Assembly (NCBI RefSeq): GCF_019049675.1 | Contig: NZ_JAFMOW010000049.1 | Coordinates: forward strand, 30,471 to 94,470 | Length of the DNA: 64,000 nucleotides | Origin: Rahnella bonaserana | Lineage (GTDB): Bacteria; Pseudomonadota; Gammaproteobacteria; Enterobacterales; Enterobacteriaceae | Reading direction: 5' to 3' | Part shown: in pieces, positions 8,970 through 18,856 of the stretch | Layout: each line of letters starts with the position of its first letter | Numbering within the stretch: the first letter of the stretch is position 1 | Position numbers and translations under genes: made by a program | Notes under the pieces: generated by a model | Told to the model about the DNA's origin: nothing | Database searches by the model: none | The model's input: the letters and a program-made list of their open reading frames with translations, nothing else

Positions 8970-9314
8970 TTAACGTGCAGCGATAATCTTGATTTCAATT
9001 TTGTATTTCGGGTTCATCAGATTAGCCTGCACGGTGCAGCGCACGGGTGCATTGCCCGGCGATACCCACGCGTCCCATGCTTCGTTCATGGCCGGGAAGT
9101 CTTCTTTATTCACCAGGAACAGGGTGGCATCCAGAATTTTGCTTTTGTCTGAGCCCGCTTCAGTCAGCGCTGCATCGATAATCGCCAGCGTTTCTGCAGT
9201 CTGATCTTTCGCATTCGCGTCCAGATTTTCCGGTACCGCAGTGTAATAAATGGTGTCGTTATGGATAACGATGTCGGACATCCGTGGCTCAGGGCGGATA
9301 CGTTCGATGGTCAT
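8970..9314 (-). CDS. yoaB: RidA-family protein YoaB
   Basis: This is a 114-residue member of the RidA/YjgF/UK114 family, the same length as E. coli YoaB and alignable along the whole chain (ends in LMNPKYKIEIKI). RidA proteins hydrolyse reactive enamine/imine products of PLP enzymes. The Rid7-type paralogues such as YoaB have less certain roles. The conserved arginine sits in APVRCTVQANL. It has a GGAG ribosome-binding site, is divergent from yoaA as in E. coli, and is a single gene ended by the bidirectional terminator. Confidence 0.92.
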   Translation of the reverse strand: MTIERIRPEPRMSDIVIHNDTIYYTAVPENLDANAKDQTAETLAIIDAALTEAGSDKSKILDATLFLVNKEDFPAMNEAWDAWVSPGNAPVRCTVQANLMNPKYKIEIKIIAAR

Positions 9315-9457
9315 TTTTTTAGCTCCAGTTAGTCACATACTTATGATGGCGCTAAGGGTATCACAAAGGATGAATACGTTGGATTGGCAGATGACGGTGG
9401 TAGTGAAGCCAAGGGATTGGCATAATCACTGCTGATCCGTACAGGTAGAGAGACAGA

Positions 9458-11371
9458 GTGACAGACGATTTCGCAACAGACGGCGCACTGGCGCAGAAAA
9501 TTGAAGGTTTTAAACCCCGTGAACCTCAGCGTCTGATGGCGCAGGCTGTGAGTAAAGCCATCAGTGGTAAGCAAGGGCTGGTGGTTGAAGCCGGTACAGG
9601 TACCGGTAAAACCTATGCGTATCTTGCCCCGGCACTGCGTTCCGGCAAAAAAGTCATTATCTCCACCGGTTCAAAAAACTTACAGGATCAGCTGTATTCC
9701 CGCGATTTACCTAAAGTTGCCAGTGCGCTGAATTTCAAAGGCCGTCTGGCGCTGCTTAAAGGGCGCTCAAACTACCTGTGTCTGGAGCGTCTGGAGCAGC
9801 AATCGCTCTCCGGCGGCGATCTCGCCAGTCAGGCGCTCAGCGAACTGGCACATCTGCGTCACTGGTCAAGCAGCACTGAAGAAGGTGATATCAGCACCTG
9901 CAACGTGGTGCCGGAAGACAGTTTTGTCTGGCCACTGGTGACCAGTACCAACGATAACTGTCTCGGTAGTGACTGTCCGCTGTATAAAGAATGCTTTGTC
10001 GTAAAAGCCCGTCGCAAGGCGATGGATGCCGACGTGGTAGTCGTTAACCATCACCTGTTTATGGCGGATATGGTGGTGAAAGAGAGCGGCTTCGGTGAAC
10101 TGATTCCTGAAGCGGATGTCATGATTTTCGACGAAGCCCATCAGATCCCCGATATCGCCAGCCAGTATTTTGGTCAGCAGGTGACCAGCCGTCAGTTGCT
10201 CGATATGGCGAAAGACATCACGATCGCTTATCGCACGGAAGTACGTGACTCGGTGCAGCTACAGAAAAGCGCCGACCGCCTGAGTCAGAGCACGATGGAT
10301 TTTCGTCTGGCGCTTGGCGAACCGGGTTTTCGTGGCAATCTGCGCGATGTGCTTAATCAGCCCGCGATTCAACGCGCGCTGTTATTACTCGATGACGCGC
10401 TGGAGCTTTGTTATGACGTAGTGAAATTGTCACTCGGACGTTCTGCGCTGCTGGATGCTGCATTTGAACGCGCGACACTCTACCGCAACCGGCTGAAACG
10501 CCTGAAAGATGTGTCCATACCCGGTTACAGTTACTGGTATGAATGCAACTCGCGCCATTTCGTACTGGCGCTGACGCCGTTATCCGTGACCGATAAATTC
10601 AGCGAAATGATGAAAGAGAAGCCGGGCGCGTGGATTTTCACCTCGGCGACGCTTTCGGTGAACGATCAGTTGCATCATTTTACCGAACGCCTCGGACTGG
10701 ATGAGGCCGAAACGCTGCTGCTGCCCAGTCCGTTTGATTACGCCAAACAGGCACTTTTGTGCGTGCCGCGCTTTTTGCCAGAATCGAACGTCAACGGCAG
10801 TTCTAAACAACTGGCGCGCATGTTGCGTCCGCTGATTGAAGCTAACAAAGGCCGCTGCTTTTTCCTGTGTACTTCTCACAAAATGATGCGCGAACTGGCC
10901 GAGGAATTCAGGGCCAGCCTGACGTTGCCGGTTTTATTGCAGGGCGAAACCAGTAAAGGCCAGCTTCTGGCGCAGTTTGTCGAAGCCGGTAACGCCTTGC
11001 TGGTCGCGACCAGCAGTTTCTGGGAAGGCGTGGATGTGCGGGGTGATGCGCTGTCCTGCGTCATTATCGATAAGCTGCCGTTCACTTCGCCTGACGATCC
11101 GCTGCTTAAAGCTCGGATTGAAGATTGTCGTCTGCGCGGCGGAGACCCTTTCAATGACGTACAATTACCGGATGCGGTGATCACGCTGAAACAGGGGGTC
11201 GGGCGTTTGATCCGTGATACCTCTGACCGGGGTGTAATGGTGATTTGCGATAACCGGCTGGTCATGCGGCCTTATGGCGAAGTTTTCCTCAACAGTTTGC
11301 CGCCGACGCCGCGCACGCGTGATCTGGCACAAGCGATCCGATTTTTACAGGATGTCGAAGAGCAGAAATAG
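9458..11371 (+). CDS. yoaA: DinG-family DNA helicase YoaA
   Basis: This is an iron-sulfur superfamily 2 helicase of the XPD/DinG type. E. coli YoaA works with the DNA polymerase III chi subunit in repair of stalled forks. The 637-residue protein shows Walker A AGTGTGKT at 45-52, DEAH at 225-228 and four cysteines, C108, C168, C173 and C179, that should hold the 4Fe-4S cluster. The C-terminal helicase motif appears as QGVGRLIRD. The start codon is GTG at 9458, and the protein begins MTDDFATDG as in E. coli. It is divergent from yoaB. The following tsaB is separated by a 198-base gap with a palindromic repeat. Confidence 0.96.
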   Translation: MTDDFATDGALAQKIEGFKPREPQRLMAQAVSKAISGKQGLVVEAGTGTGKTYAYLAPALRSGKKVIISTGSKNLQDQLYSRDLPKVASALNFKGRLALLKGRSNYLCLERLEQQSLSGGDLASQALSELAHLRHWSSSTEEGDISTCNVVPEDSFVWPLVTSTNDNCLGSDCPLYKECFVVKARRKAMDADVVVVNHHLFMADMVVKESGFGELIPEADVMIFDEAHQIPDIASQYFGQQVTSRQLLDMAKDITIAYRTEVRDSVQLQKSADRLSQSTMDFRLALGEPGFRGNLRDVLNQPAIQRALLLLDDALELCYDVVKLSLGRSALLDAAFERATLYRNRLKRLKDVSIPGYSYWYECNSRHFVLALTPLSVTDKFSEMMKEKPGAWIFTSATLSVNDQLHHFTERLGLDEAETLLLPSPFDYAKQALLCVPRFLPESNVNGSSKQLARMLRPLIEANKGRCFFLCTSHKMMRELAEEFRASLTLPVLLQGETSKGQLLAQFVEAGNALLVATSSFWEGVDVRGDALSCVIIDKLPFTSPDDPLLKARIEDCRLRGGDPFNDVQLPDAVITLKQGVGRLIRDTSDRGVMVICDNRLVMRPYGEVFLNSLPPTPRTRDLAQAIRFLQDVEEQK

Positions 11372-11410
11372 CCCTTTGTTTATGCTAAGATGCCGCCCCG
11401 AAAAAGGTTC

Positions 11411-11540
11411 TTATACCCGTTATATTTCAGGTTGCAGATGCGTTGACTGCGCTCACTCACCCCCAGACACTTAGTTATCTAAGTTCCAGGGAATTCACGA
11501 GTTTGCCGCCTTCCTGCAACCCGACGTATTTTGGGTATAA
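11411..11540. repeat. intergenic palindromic repeat upstream of tsaB
   Basis: This imperfect inverted repeat of about 130 bases has outer ends TTATACCCGTTATA and ATTTTGGGTATAA. Internal arms include GGTTGCAGATGCG and CGCCTTCCTGCAACC, around the inner hairpin ACTTAGTTATCTAAGT. It is the same family as 8005-8131, inverted. Its right end lies only 29 bases upstream of the tsaB start, so it is probably in the tsaB leader or overlaps its promoter. Confidence 0.8.
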
Positions 11541-11569
11541 CTTATTAATTTCCCCGCCTGAGGTCTGGC

Positions 11570-12271
11570 ATGTCCACGCGAATTTTAGCAATTGATACGG
11601 CAACAGAAGCCTGTTCGGTTGCGCTTTATAATCAGGGCGAAACACTCGCTCATTTTGAACTCTGTGCCCGCGAGCATACCCAGCGCATTTTGCCGCTGGT
11701 TCAGCAAATTCTCGCCGAAGCAGGACTTTCCCTGACTCAGCTCGACGCGCTGGCTTTTGGCCGCGGTCCGGGCAGTTTTACCGGCGTGCGTATCGGTATC
11801 GGTATGGCTCAGGGATTATCACTGGGCGCGGAACTGCCTTTGCTGCCAGTGTCTACGCTACAGACGATGGCGCAGGGCGCGTATCGTCTGACCGGTGCAA
11901 ATAACGTTCTTGCAGCCATTGATGCCCGCATGGGTGAAGTGTACTGGGGTGAATTCAGCCGCAATGCGCAGGGCGACTGGAGCGGTGAAGAGACCGAAAA
12001 AGTCATCAAACCGGAACAGCTTCTGGCGCGCGCCGCGGAATTATCTGGCCGTTTTGCGACGGTAGGAACCGGCTGGGAGACTTATCCTCATCTGTTAGGT
12101 GAATCTCCAGTCGCTGAATTATTTGATGGCAAAATGTTACTGCCACATGCGGAAGATATGCTGCCGCTGGCGCTCCAGCTCTGGGAGAATGGCGTCCGTG
12201 TTAATCCGGAAGATGCGGAACCGACTTACCTGCGCAACGAGGTGACGTGGAAAAAACTGCCAGGCCGATGA
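11570..12271 (+). CDS. tsaB: tRNA threonylcarbamoyladenosine synthesis protein TsaB
   Basis: This essential scaffold of the TsaBDE complex installs t6A at position 37 of ANN-decoding tRNAs. The 233-residue protein begins [15 protein letters not shown], the degenerate ASKHA ATPase fold. It shows the conserved [13 protein letters not shown] near 64-76, which mediates contact with TsaD. The ATG at 11570 follows GAGG. It overlaps no neighbour but is followed closely by slp in the same direction, as in E. coli (yeaZ-yeaY), suggesting cotranscription. Confidence 0.96.
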   Translation: MSTRILAIDTATEACSVALYNQGETLAHFELCAREHTQRILPLVQQILAEAGLSLTQLDALAFGRGPGSFTGVRIGIGMAQGLSLGAELPLLPVSTLQTMAQGAYRLTGANNVLAAIDARMGEVYWGEFSRNAQGDWSGEETEKVIKPEQLLARAAELSGRFATVGTGWETYPHLLGESPVAELFDGKMLLPHAEDMLPLALQLWENGVRVNPEDAEPTYLRNEVTWKKLPGR

Positions 12272-12333
12272 GTTATGGCAACTTGTGCATAAAAAAACGG
12301 TCAAATTTAAGAGTTTGCACAGGAGTCATCGTA

Positions 12334-12954
12334 ATGGGTAAGTGGTCTGTTGTTCAGCAGTTATCAGGCAAAACGTGTAAAAGAATGGCGCTGAGTGCGG
12401 TTGCACTGAGCGTTCTGGTGTTAACGGGGTGTGTCACGGTGCCGGATGAAATTCGCGGAACTACGGCAACGCCTCAGATGAATTTACAGGCAGTGCAGGG
12501 CGCACCGGGTCTGTACGTCGGTCAGGAATCACGTTTTGGCGGCAAAGTGGTCTCCGTGACCAATTTACAAAACAGAACCCGGCTGGAAATCGCTACTGTT
12601 CCACTAGATGAAGGTGCTCGCCCGATTTTAGGTGCGGCATCGCGTGGCCGTATCCTGGCGTACATTAACGGCTTTGTGGATCCGGTGGATTATCGCAATC
12701 AACTGGTGACCGTGGTCGGTCCGATTACCGGTGTGGAGAAAGGCAAAATTGGCCAGACTTCCTATGACTTTGTCACGGTTAACGTCAACAGCTATAAACG
12801 CTGGCGTATACAGCAACAGGTAGTGATGCCTCCGCAGCCGATTGGACCGTGGGGTTACGGCTACGGCGGTCCTTATGATTCATGGGGGCGCGGGTTTGGA
12901 CCCGGCTGGTATAATACGGCACCCGCACGGGTCGAAAGCGTCGTCACAGAATAG
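12334..12954 (+). CDS. yeaY: Slp-family outer-membrane lipoprotein (YeaY-like)
   Basis: This is a lipoprotein of the starvation-inducible Slp family. The 206-residue precursor has a signal peptide ending in the lipobox VLTGC, with lipidated Cys33 (serine/alanine-poor +2 region, so outer-membrane sorting is likely). The mature part, with [12 protein letters not shown] and [20 protein letters not shown], matches YeaY to its last residues ([10 protein letters not shown] against PARVQTVVTE). The ATG at 12334 has AGGAG. An earlier in-frame start at 12247 would overlap tsaB and has no family support. An out-of-frame proline-rich open stretch runs on past the stop (see findings). Confidence 0.9.
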   Translation: MGKWSVVQQLSGKTCKRMALSAVALSVLVLTGCVTVPDEIRGTTATPQMNLQAVQGAPGLYVGQESRFGGKVVSVTNLQNRTRLEIATVPLDEGARPILGAASRGRILAYINGFVDPVDYRNQLVTVVGPITGVEKGKIGQTSYDFVTVNVNSYKRWRIQQQVVMPPQPIGPWGYGYGGPYDSWGRGFGPGWYNTAPARVESVVTE

Positions 12955-13207
12955 ACCGCAATCACCGCACGGAGCACCGCCATCGCATGGCGCACCCCCT
13001 CCGGCGGCAATAAAACCGGCTGTGGTACATCCTGTTGTGCCACCGCCAAAGAAATAACATTAAGACAAGATCGTTGTTAAGGCGGCTTAATTGCCGCCTT
13101 TTTTATTGTCATAAAAGTTTGCTACAGAAGATTGCCACGGAGGGTTTGGCATTCTAAGGGCGCAGAAAAAGTGACCCGCCTCTCAACCTCGACATTGTTT
13201 GAAACGC
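12955..13207. other. slp-fadD intergenic region
   Basis: The first 100 bases are open in one plus-strand frame and encode a proline-rich tail ending PAVVHPVVPPPKK, without a start or ribosome-binding site of their own. A terminator follows at 13079-13104. The rest shows no gene. Confidence 0.5.
13079..13104 (+). terminator. terminator after slp
   Basis: The stem AAGGCGGC/GCCGCCTT with loop TTAATT is followed by TTTTTATT. It ends the tsaB-slp transcript before fadD. Confidence 0.9.
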
Positions 13208-13224
13208 AACTGGTAAGCTGAGTT
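13208..13224. promoter_or_regulatory. FadR operator upstream of fadD
   Basis: AACTGGTAAGCTGAGTT is very close to the known E. coli fadD FadR site (AGCTGGTATGATGAGTT). It lies 74 bases upstream of the fadD start. It predicts repression of fadD by the FadR encoded at 31.9 kb and release by long-chain acyl-CoA. Confidence 0.75.
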
Positions 13225-13297
13225 AAAATATTGTTAAAGACGTGATAAAACTCGTCGAATAGAGACGGCAACAGAACATGATTTCAGGAGTGATACC

Positions 13298-14995
13298 TTG
13301 GAAAAGGTTTGGCTAAAACGATATCCGGCAGATGTTCCTGAGAACATCGATCCTGACCGCTACAGTTCGCTGGTCGAAATGTTTGAAAATTCCGCGCTGC
13401 GTTACGCCGACAGTGTGGCATTTATCAACATGGGCGAGGCGATGACCTACCGCAAGCTTGAAGAGCGCAGCCGGGCTTTTGCCGCTTATTTGCAAAATGA
13501 GCTGGGTTTACAAAAGGGCGACAGGGTCGCGCTGATGATGCCTAATTTGTTGCAATACCCGATTGCACTCTTTGGCGTTTTGCGCGCAGGCATGGTGGTG
13601 GTTAACGTGAATCCGTTGTACACGCCGCGCGAGCTCGAGCATCAGCTGAATGACAGCGGCGCCAGTGCCATTGTGATTGTATCCAACTTTGCCCATACAC
13701 TGGAAAAAGTGGTGTACAAAACGCAGGTCAAACACGTCTTTCTGACCCGTATGGGCGATCAGCTGTCTGCTGCGAAAGGCACGCTGGTCAACTTTGTGGT
13801 GAAATATATCAAGCGGCTGGTGCCGAAATATCATCTGCCGAATGCGATTTCGTTCCGTACTGCTTTGCAACGCGGGCGTCGTCTGCAATACATCAAACCC
13901 GACATCATTAATGACGACCTGGCATTTCTGCAATATACCGGCGGAACGACCGGTGTGGCAAAGGGCGCGATGCTGACGCACAGAAACATGCAGGCAAACC
14001 TCGAACAGGCAAAAGCGGCGTACGCGCCGCTTTTGCAGCCGGGGCATGAGCTGGTGGTGACAGCACTTCCGCTTTACCATATCTTTGCCCTGACGGTGAA
14101 CTGCCTGCTGTTCCTCGATCTGGGCGGTAAGAGCTTGCTTATCACCAATCCGCGCGACGTATCAGGAATGGTCAAAGAGCTGGCCAAATATCCGTTTACC
14201 GCCATCAGCGGGGTAAATACCCTGTTTAATGCGCTGCTCAATAATGAAGATTTCCGTGAACTGGATTTCTCGACGCTGCGTCTTTCGGTTGGCGGCGGGA
14301 TGTCTGTGCAGAAATCGGTGGCAGACAAATGGGAAAAACTGACCGGTAAGCATCTTCTGGAAGGTTATGGTCTGACGGAGTGTTCACCGTTGGTGGCTGG
14401 CAACCCGTACGACTTGAAACATTACAGTGGCAGCATCGGTTTGCCAGTGCCGTCAACAGAGGTCCGTCTGGTGGATGATAACGGTCACGACGTCGCGCCG
14501 GGCGAGCCGGGTGAGTTGTGGGTACGAGGTCCTCAGGTTATGCTCGGTTACTGGCAGCGACCGTCGGCAACCGATGAGGTGCTAAAAGATGGCTGGTTAT
14601 CGACGGGCGATATCGTTACAGTGGACGAGCAGGGCTTCTTGCGGATTGTTGACCGTAAAAAAGACATGATCCTGGTTTCCGGTTTCAATGTTTACCCTAA
14701 CGAAATTGAAGAGGTAGTTTCACAACACGACAAAGTTCTCGAAGTTGCCGCCATTGGTGTGCCAAATGAGTCGTCGGGTGAAATTGTCAAAATTTGCGTG
14801 GTGAAAAAAGACCCGTCACTGACCAGCGAAGAACTCCTGGCGCACTGTCGCCGGTTATTAACCGGTTACAAAGTACCGAAGATAGTCGAGTTCCGTGATG
14901 AGTTACCGAAGTCGAATGTCGGTAAAATCCTCAGACGGGAACTTCGCGACGAGCAGGCAAAACCCAAGGCCGATCCTAAGCAGGATGCAGCATAG
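13298..14995 (+). CDS. fadD: long-chain fatty acyl-CoA synthetase
   Basis: This enzyme activates exogenous long-chain fatty acids to acyl-CoA at the inner membrane, coupling their uptake to beta-oxidation. The 565-residue protein of the AMP-binding superfamily has the P-loop-like [12 protein letters not shown] at 213-224, the LTE motif in [13 protein letters not shown] near 435 and the C-terminal [13 protein letters not shown] with the catalytic lysine. The start codon is TTG at 13298, the same unusual start as E. coli fadD, preceded by CAGGAGTG. A FadR operator lies upstream. rnd follows in the same direction after a hairpin. Confidence 0.97.
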   Translation: MEKVWLKRYPADVPENIDPDRYSSLVEMFENSALRYADSVAFINMGEAMTYRKLEERSRAFAAYLQNELGLQKGDRVALMMPNLLQYPIALFGVLRAGMVVVNVNPLYTPRELEHQLNDSGASAIVIVSNFAHTLEKVVYKTQVKHVFLTRMGDQLSAAKGTLVNFVVKYIKRLVPKYHLPNAISFRTALQRGRRLQYIKPDIINDDLAFLQYTGGTTGVAKGAMLTHRNMQANLEQAKAAYAPLLQPGHELVVTALPLYHIFALTVNCLLFLDLGGKSLLITNPRDVSGMVKELAKYPFTAISGVNTLFNALLNNEDFRELDFSTLRLSVGGGMSVQKSVADKWEKLTGKHLLEGYGLTECSPLVAGNPYDLKHYSGSIGLPVPSTEVRLVDDNGHDVAPGEPGELWVRGPQVMLGYWQRPSATDEVLKDGWLSTGDIVTVDEQGFLRIVDRKKDMILVSGFNVYPNEIEEVVSQHDKVLEVAAIGVPNESSGEIVKICVVKKDPSLTSEELLAHCRRLLTGYKVPKIVEFRDELPKSNVGKILRRELRDEQAKPKADPKQDAA

Positions 14996-15031
14996 CGGTT
15001 AACACGTTTGTTCAGTGATAGTCAGATTCTT

Positions 15032-15053
15032 AACGCCGGCGATGTCCGGCGTT
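15032..15053 (+). terminator. hairpin between fadD and rnd
   Basis: The perfect stem AACGCCGG/CCGGCGTT with a six-base loop lies after fadD. The downstream T run is poor, so it may be a weak terminator or a 3'-end stabiliser. Confidence 0.5.
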
Positions 15054-15092
15054 GTCACGTTATAACGCAGTAATGATTAAGAGAATTAAGAT

Positions 15093-16214
15093 TTGAATTA
15101 TCAGTTGATCACCACTAATGACGCGCTGGAGCAGGTTTGTCTTCAGGCCAAAGCGCATAGCAAAATTGCGCTGGATACCGAATTTGTTCGCACCCGCACT
15201 TATTATCCGCAACTGGGTCTGATCCAGCTTTTTGACGGCGAACGACTCACTCTTATCGATCCGTTACCGATCACTGCCTGGCAGCCTTTCATTGATTTGC
15301 TGGTTAACCAGGATGTCATCAAATTCCTTCATGCGGGCAGTGAAGATCTCGAAGTTTTCCTTAATGCTTTTGGCATGATGCCTTCACCTCTGATTGATAC
15401 GCAGATACTTGCCGCCTTCAGCGGGCGTCCGCTTTCCTGTGGTTTTGCCCGTCTGGTGGCGGAAACGACCGGCGTAGAGCTGGATAAAAGTGAATCGCGC
15501 ACTGACTGGATTGCCCGTCCGCTGAGCGAAAAACAGTGTGTGTATGCGGCTGCTGACGTGTGGTATCTGTTGCCGCTGGCCGATCAGCTGATGCGTGAAA
15601 CCGAAGAAGCAGGGTGGATGGATGCGGCTCTGGACGAGTGCCAGGCGCTTTGCCGCCGCCGCAGTGAAGTGCTGCAACCTGAGCTGGCTTATCTGGAAAT
15701 CGGCAATGCGTTCCAGCTGCGTCCGCGCCAGTTAGGTTGCCTGAAATTGTTAGCTGCCTGGCGTCTTAATCAGGCGCGTCAGCGCGACCTGGCGGTTAAC
15801 TTTGTGGTGCGTGAGGAAAATCTCTGGCAGGTCGCCCGCTATCAGCCGACCTCACTGGGCGAGCTGGAAGCGCTGGGCCTGAGTGGTCCGGAAATCCGCT
15901 ATCACGGACGCACACTGCTGGCGCTGGTGGAAGAATCTAATGCGCTGGAAGAATCTGACCTGCCTGCACCGATTTCGAACCTTATCGACCAGGCCGGCTA
16001 TCGTAAAGTCTTCAAAGACATCAAAGCCCTGATCCAGACAGTGAGCGAAGAGAGCAAACTCAGCGTTGAATTACTGGCGTCACGTCGTCAGATTAACCAG
16101 TTGCTGACTTATCACTGGAAGTTAAAAGATAAAGAATCAAAGCCGGAATTAATCAGTGGCTGGCGCGGAAAATTGTTAGCTGAAAGGCTGAATGAAATTC
16201 TGAGCAATTATTGA
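15093..16214 (+). CDS. rnd: ribonuclease D
   Basis: This 3'-5' exoribonuclease takes part in tRNA 3'-end maturation. The 373-residue protein has the DEDD-type exonuclease domain in its N-terminal half (Asp28 and Glu30 in ALDTEFVRT; HAGSEDLEVF; and YAAADVWYLLPL for the last motif). HRDC domains follow in the C-terminal half (QLGCLKLLAAWR, then the YRKVFKDIKAL region). The start is TTG at 15093 with no strong Shine-Dalgarno sequence. E. coli rnd also starts with UUG and is poorly initiated, so this start is conserved. A strong terminator follows. Confidence 0.96.
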   Translation: MNYQLITTNDALEQVCLQAKAHSKIALDTEFVRTRTYYPQLGLIQLFDGERLTLIDPLPITAWQPFIDLLVNQDVIKFLHAGSEDLEVFLNAFGMMPSPLIDTQILAAFSGRPLSCGFARLVAETTGVELDKSESRTDWIARPLSEKQCVYAAADVWYLLPLADQLMRETEEAGWMDAALDECQALCRRRSEVLQPELAYLEIGNAFQLRPRQLGCLKLLAAWRLNQARQRDLAVNFVVREENLWQVARYQPTSLGELEALGLSGPEIRYHGRTLLALVEESNALEESDLPAPISNLIDQAGYRKVFKDIKALIQTVSEESKLSVELLASRRQINQLLTYHWKLKDKESKPELISGWRGKLLAERLNEILSNY

Positions 16215-16254
16215 TTACTTCGTTATGAACGATAAGTGAATCCATGAGTGAATA

Positions 16255-16286
16255 AAAAGAGCGGGCTAATATCCCGCTCTTTTTTT
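16255..16286 (+). terminator. terminator of rnd
   Basis: The stem AAAAGAGCGGG/CCCGCTCTTTT is followed by seven T residues, 41 bases after the rnd stop. Confidence 0.92.
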
Positions 16287-16592
16287 ATTCTTTGCTGAAA
16301 AGATAAGTAGCGATAACAGGTTAGCCGATAACTGGTTGTCATAAATTATGGCGAATTGAAGCAGTCTATGGATATTAAATTCCATCATGAATGAGAGGAG
16401 TCTTAATCAAAATTTTGAGGGATAAATGAAAACAGGCGGGAAATCAATTCGTTTAGTGGTTTTATATACAGTGGTTATAGTAATAAAAGATAAAAATAAC
16501 AGAAAGGAATGCGAAAAAGACAGTGGCCCCCTGAGGAAACAGAGGGCGCTATGCTGAAAAAAGCACCTGTAAACAGGCTAAATGGACTGCTG
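16287..16592. other. AT-rich gap between rnd and minE
   Basis: No gene is visible. Near its right end a short hairpin CCTG-TTTA-CAGG at 16566-16577, with a run of T on the minus strand (16557-16562), may be a weak terminator of the minCDE operon. Confidence 0.4.
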
Positions 16593-16862
16593 TCATTTAG
16601 GCGCTTCTTCCGACTCTGGCAGGGTGACGTTCAGTTCCAGTACGGAAATATCGTCACCTTTTTGCTCGAACTGAACCTGTAACATTTCCGGGTCAATCTT
16701 AATGTACTTACAGATGACCGCGAGAATATCGCGTTTCAGTTCAGGCAGATACGACGGTTCACTATCCCCTCGACGCCGTTCGGCTACGATGATCTGTAGC
16801 CGTTCCTTGGCTATATTGGCTGTCGATTTTTTGCGGGACAGAAAGAAATCTAACAATGCCAT
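16593..16862 (-). CDS. minE: cell division topological specificity factor MinE
   Basis: This 89-residue protein stimulates MinD ATPase and drives pole-to-pole oscillation so that MinC blocks division away from midcell. The N-terminal [12 protein letters not shown] membrane-targeting helix and the [16 protein letters not shown]inD-contact helix are near identical to E. coli MinE. It is the last gene of the minC-minD-minE operon, starting 3 bases after the minD stop. Confidence 0.97.
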   Translation of the reverse strand: MALLDFFLSRKKSTANIAKERLQIIVAERRRGDSEPSYLPELKRDILAVICKYIKIDPEMLQVQFEQKGDDISVLELNVTLPESEEAPK

Positions 16863-16865
16863 GGT

Positions 16866-17678
16866 TTATCCCCCAAAAAGGCGTTTCAGGAAACTCTTCT
16901 TCTCTTCCTCAATGAAACGGAATGCACGTTCTTCCCCAAGCAGACGGCTGACGGTATCGTCATACGCTTTCCCTGCATCGGATTCCTGATCCAGAATGAC
17001 CGGTTCACCCTGGTTGGACGCCCGCAGTACAGACTGATCTTCAGGGATAACCCCGATCAGAGGAATGCGCAGGATTTCCAGCACATCTTCCATGCTCAGC
17101 ATGTCACCACGGCTGACACGGCCCGGGTTGTAACGGGTAAGAAGCAGATGTTCTTTGATAGGCTCCAGGCCTTGTTCCGCACGACGGGATTTTGAAGACA
17201 AAATACCCAGAATACGGTCGGAGTCGCGAACGGACGAGACTTCAGGGTTCGTGGTGATCACGGCTTCATCGGCGAAATACAATGCCATCAGCGCGCCGGT
17301 TTCGATACCTGCCGGGGAGTCACACACGACGAAATCGAATTCCATCTCGGCTAAATCGTTCAGGATTTTTTCCACGCCTTCACGGGTCAGCGCATCTTTA
17401 TCGCGCGTCTGTGAAGCCGGAAGAATAAACAGGTTTTCAGTGCGTTTGTCTTTGATAAGCGCCTGATTCAGCGTGGCATCACCCTGGATCACGTTCACGA
17501 AATCATAAACCACCCGGCGCTCACAGCCCATAATCAAATCGAGATTACGCAGACCGATGTCGAAATCGATAACAACGGTCTTTTTGCCTTTTTGAGCTAA
17601 ACCGGTAGCAATGGCCGCGCTTGAAGTGGTCTTGCCAACGCCCCCTTTACCCGATGTAACAACTATGATGCGTGCCAT
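16866..17678 (-). CDS. minD: septum-site determining ATPase MinD
   Basis: This membrane-associated ParA/MinD ATPase recruits MinC to the membrane and is released by MinE. The 270-residue length equals E. coli MinD. The deviant Walker A is GKGGVGKTT (about 10-18). The C-terminal amphipathic membrane-targeting helix ends in KKSFLKRLFGG. A longer in-frame start (17696) would overlap the minC stop region. The ATG at 17678 has AAGGA and gives the standard MARIIVVTSGKGG start. It is the middle gene of minCDE. Confidence 0.98.
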   Translation of the reverse strand: MARIIVVTSGKGGVGKTTSSAAIATGLAQKGKKTVVIDFDIGLRNLDLIMGCERRVVYDFVNVIQGDATLNQALIKDKRTENLFILPASQTRDKDALTREGVEKILNDLAEMEFDFVVCDSPAGIETGALMALYFADEAVITTNPEVSSVRDSDRILGILSSKSRRAEQGLEPIKEHLLLTRYNPGRVSRGDMLSMEDVLEILRIPLIGVIPEDQSVLRASNQGEPVILDQESDAGKAYDDTVSRLLGEERAFRFIEEEKKSFLKRLFGG

Positions 17679-17702
17679 GAAAGGATTCCTTGTCAAAAGG
17701 GC

Positions 17703-18392
17703 TTAGTTTAAAGGTTGTATGGTTAACACATTATTTATCAGGCTGAGGCGCGCTGCCTGACCGAGGTAATCGGTCGGGATTTGATCACTCAACCAGTACT
17801 GCCCTGCGATAGAGACTAGTTCAGCGCCTAATTGCGTGCAAAAAATCTGACAATTTGCATCACCTGCGGCGCCGGCCAGTGCTCTGCCTCGCATCATGCC
17901 GTAGATGTGGATATTGCCATCGGCAATCAGTTCCGCACCTGCGCTGACACTGTTGGTCACGATGAGGTCGCTGTTACGGGCATAAATCTGTTGGCCGGAT
18001 CTGACCGGGGTACTGACAATGCGGGTCTTGGCCGGGGCATTGTCGGGCACGACAGGAACCGGTGGTTCAGCAGCGATACGCTGGGCACGACCTTCACTGA
18101 GCAGCGGTAAACCGGTGCGGGAAAGTGCGCGTTTTTGCGCTTCGTCTTTACAACCACTGATGCCAACAACGCGAAAGCCTGCAGAAGCGACAGCCTGTTG
18201 AATGTCTTTCCAGTTTGCTGCACCTGTGAGTGAAGCAACGTTGATAACAACAGGGGCATTTTTCAAAAAGGCCGGAGCTTGCTCCACTTTTTCCTGTAAT
18301 GCCTGATAAATAACCTCTGGTTGTGAACTATGTAAATGAACAACCGATAAGGTAAAACTGCTGCCTTTTAGTTCTATTGGCGATTGTGACAT
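17703..18392 (-). CDS. minC: septum-site determining protein MinC
   Basis: This is the FtsZ antagonist that prevents Z-ring assembly at the poles. The 229-residue protein has an N-terminal FtsZ-inhibiting domain ([11 protein letters not shown]). A variable linker (about 95-125) is followed by the C-terminal beta-helix domain with [16 protein letters not shown], which binds MinD. It is the first gene of minCDE, has CAGGA before the ATG, and is divergent from ycgL as in E. coli. Confidence 0.97.
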   Translation of the reverse strand: MSQSPIELKGSSFTLSVVHLHSSQPEVIYQALQEKVEQAPAFLKNAPVVINVASLTGAANWKDIQQAVASAGFRVVGISGCKDEAQKRALSRTGLPLLSEGRAQRIAAEPPVPVVPDNAPAKTRIVSTPVRSGQQIYARNSDLIVTNSVSAGAELIADGNIHIYGMMRGRALAGAAGDANCQIFCTQLGAELVSIAGQYWLSDQIPTDYLGQAARLSLINNVLTIQPLN

Positions 18393-18528
18393 CTATCCTG
18401 ACTCAGTCTCAGCAACTCTAAATCCCCGGAATACCACTCGGGGGGCGATATTCCGATGTACGATAAGCATGTTATAGTTACAGTTATATCTAGGCAAGCC
18501 ACCGTTTCAATAAAATAGAGTTAAAAAA

Positions 18529-18801
18529 ATGCTTTGTGTGATCTATAGAAGTACCAAACGCGACCAGACTTATCTTTATGTCGAAAAAAAAGACGATTTT
18601 TCCCGTGTGCCTGAAGAATTACTTAAAGGTTTTGGCGTGCCTCAGTTCTCAATGATGCTAAATCTGGCCAACCGTGAAAAACTGGCCACCGCTGATATTG
18701 CCAAAGTGCGTCAGTCTCTTGAAGAGCAGGGTTATTATCTGCAGGTTCCACCGCCGGTAGAAAGTTTATTGAATATTCATCTGAACGACGCCAGTAAATA
18801 A
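18529..18801 (+). CDS. ycgL: YcgL domain protein
   Basis: This 90-residue protein is near identical over its first half to E. coli YcgL ([34 protein letters not shown] in two blocks). It lacks the E. coli N-terminal extension of about 11 residues. The function is unknown; the family has a small alpha/beta fold and was studied structurally. It is divergent from minC, as in E. coli. Confidence 0.93.
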   Translation: MLCVIYRSTKRDQTYLYVEKKDDFSRVPEELLKGFGVPQFSMMLNLANREKLATADIAKVRQSLEEQGYYLQVPPPVESLLNIHLNDASK

Positions 18802-18856
18802 CGCATTCCAGACATTTGTTTCGGCAATCCTCGAACTTTCGGACGTGATGACTTGC

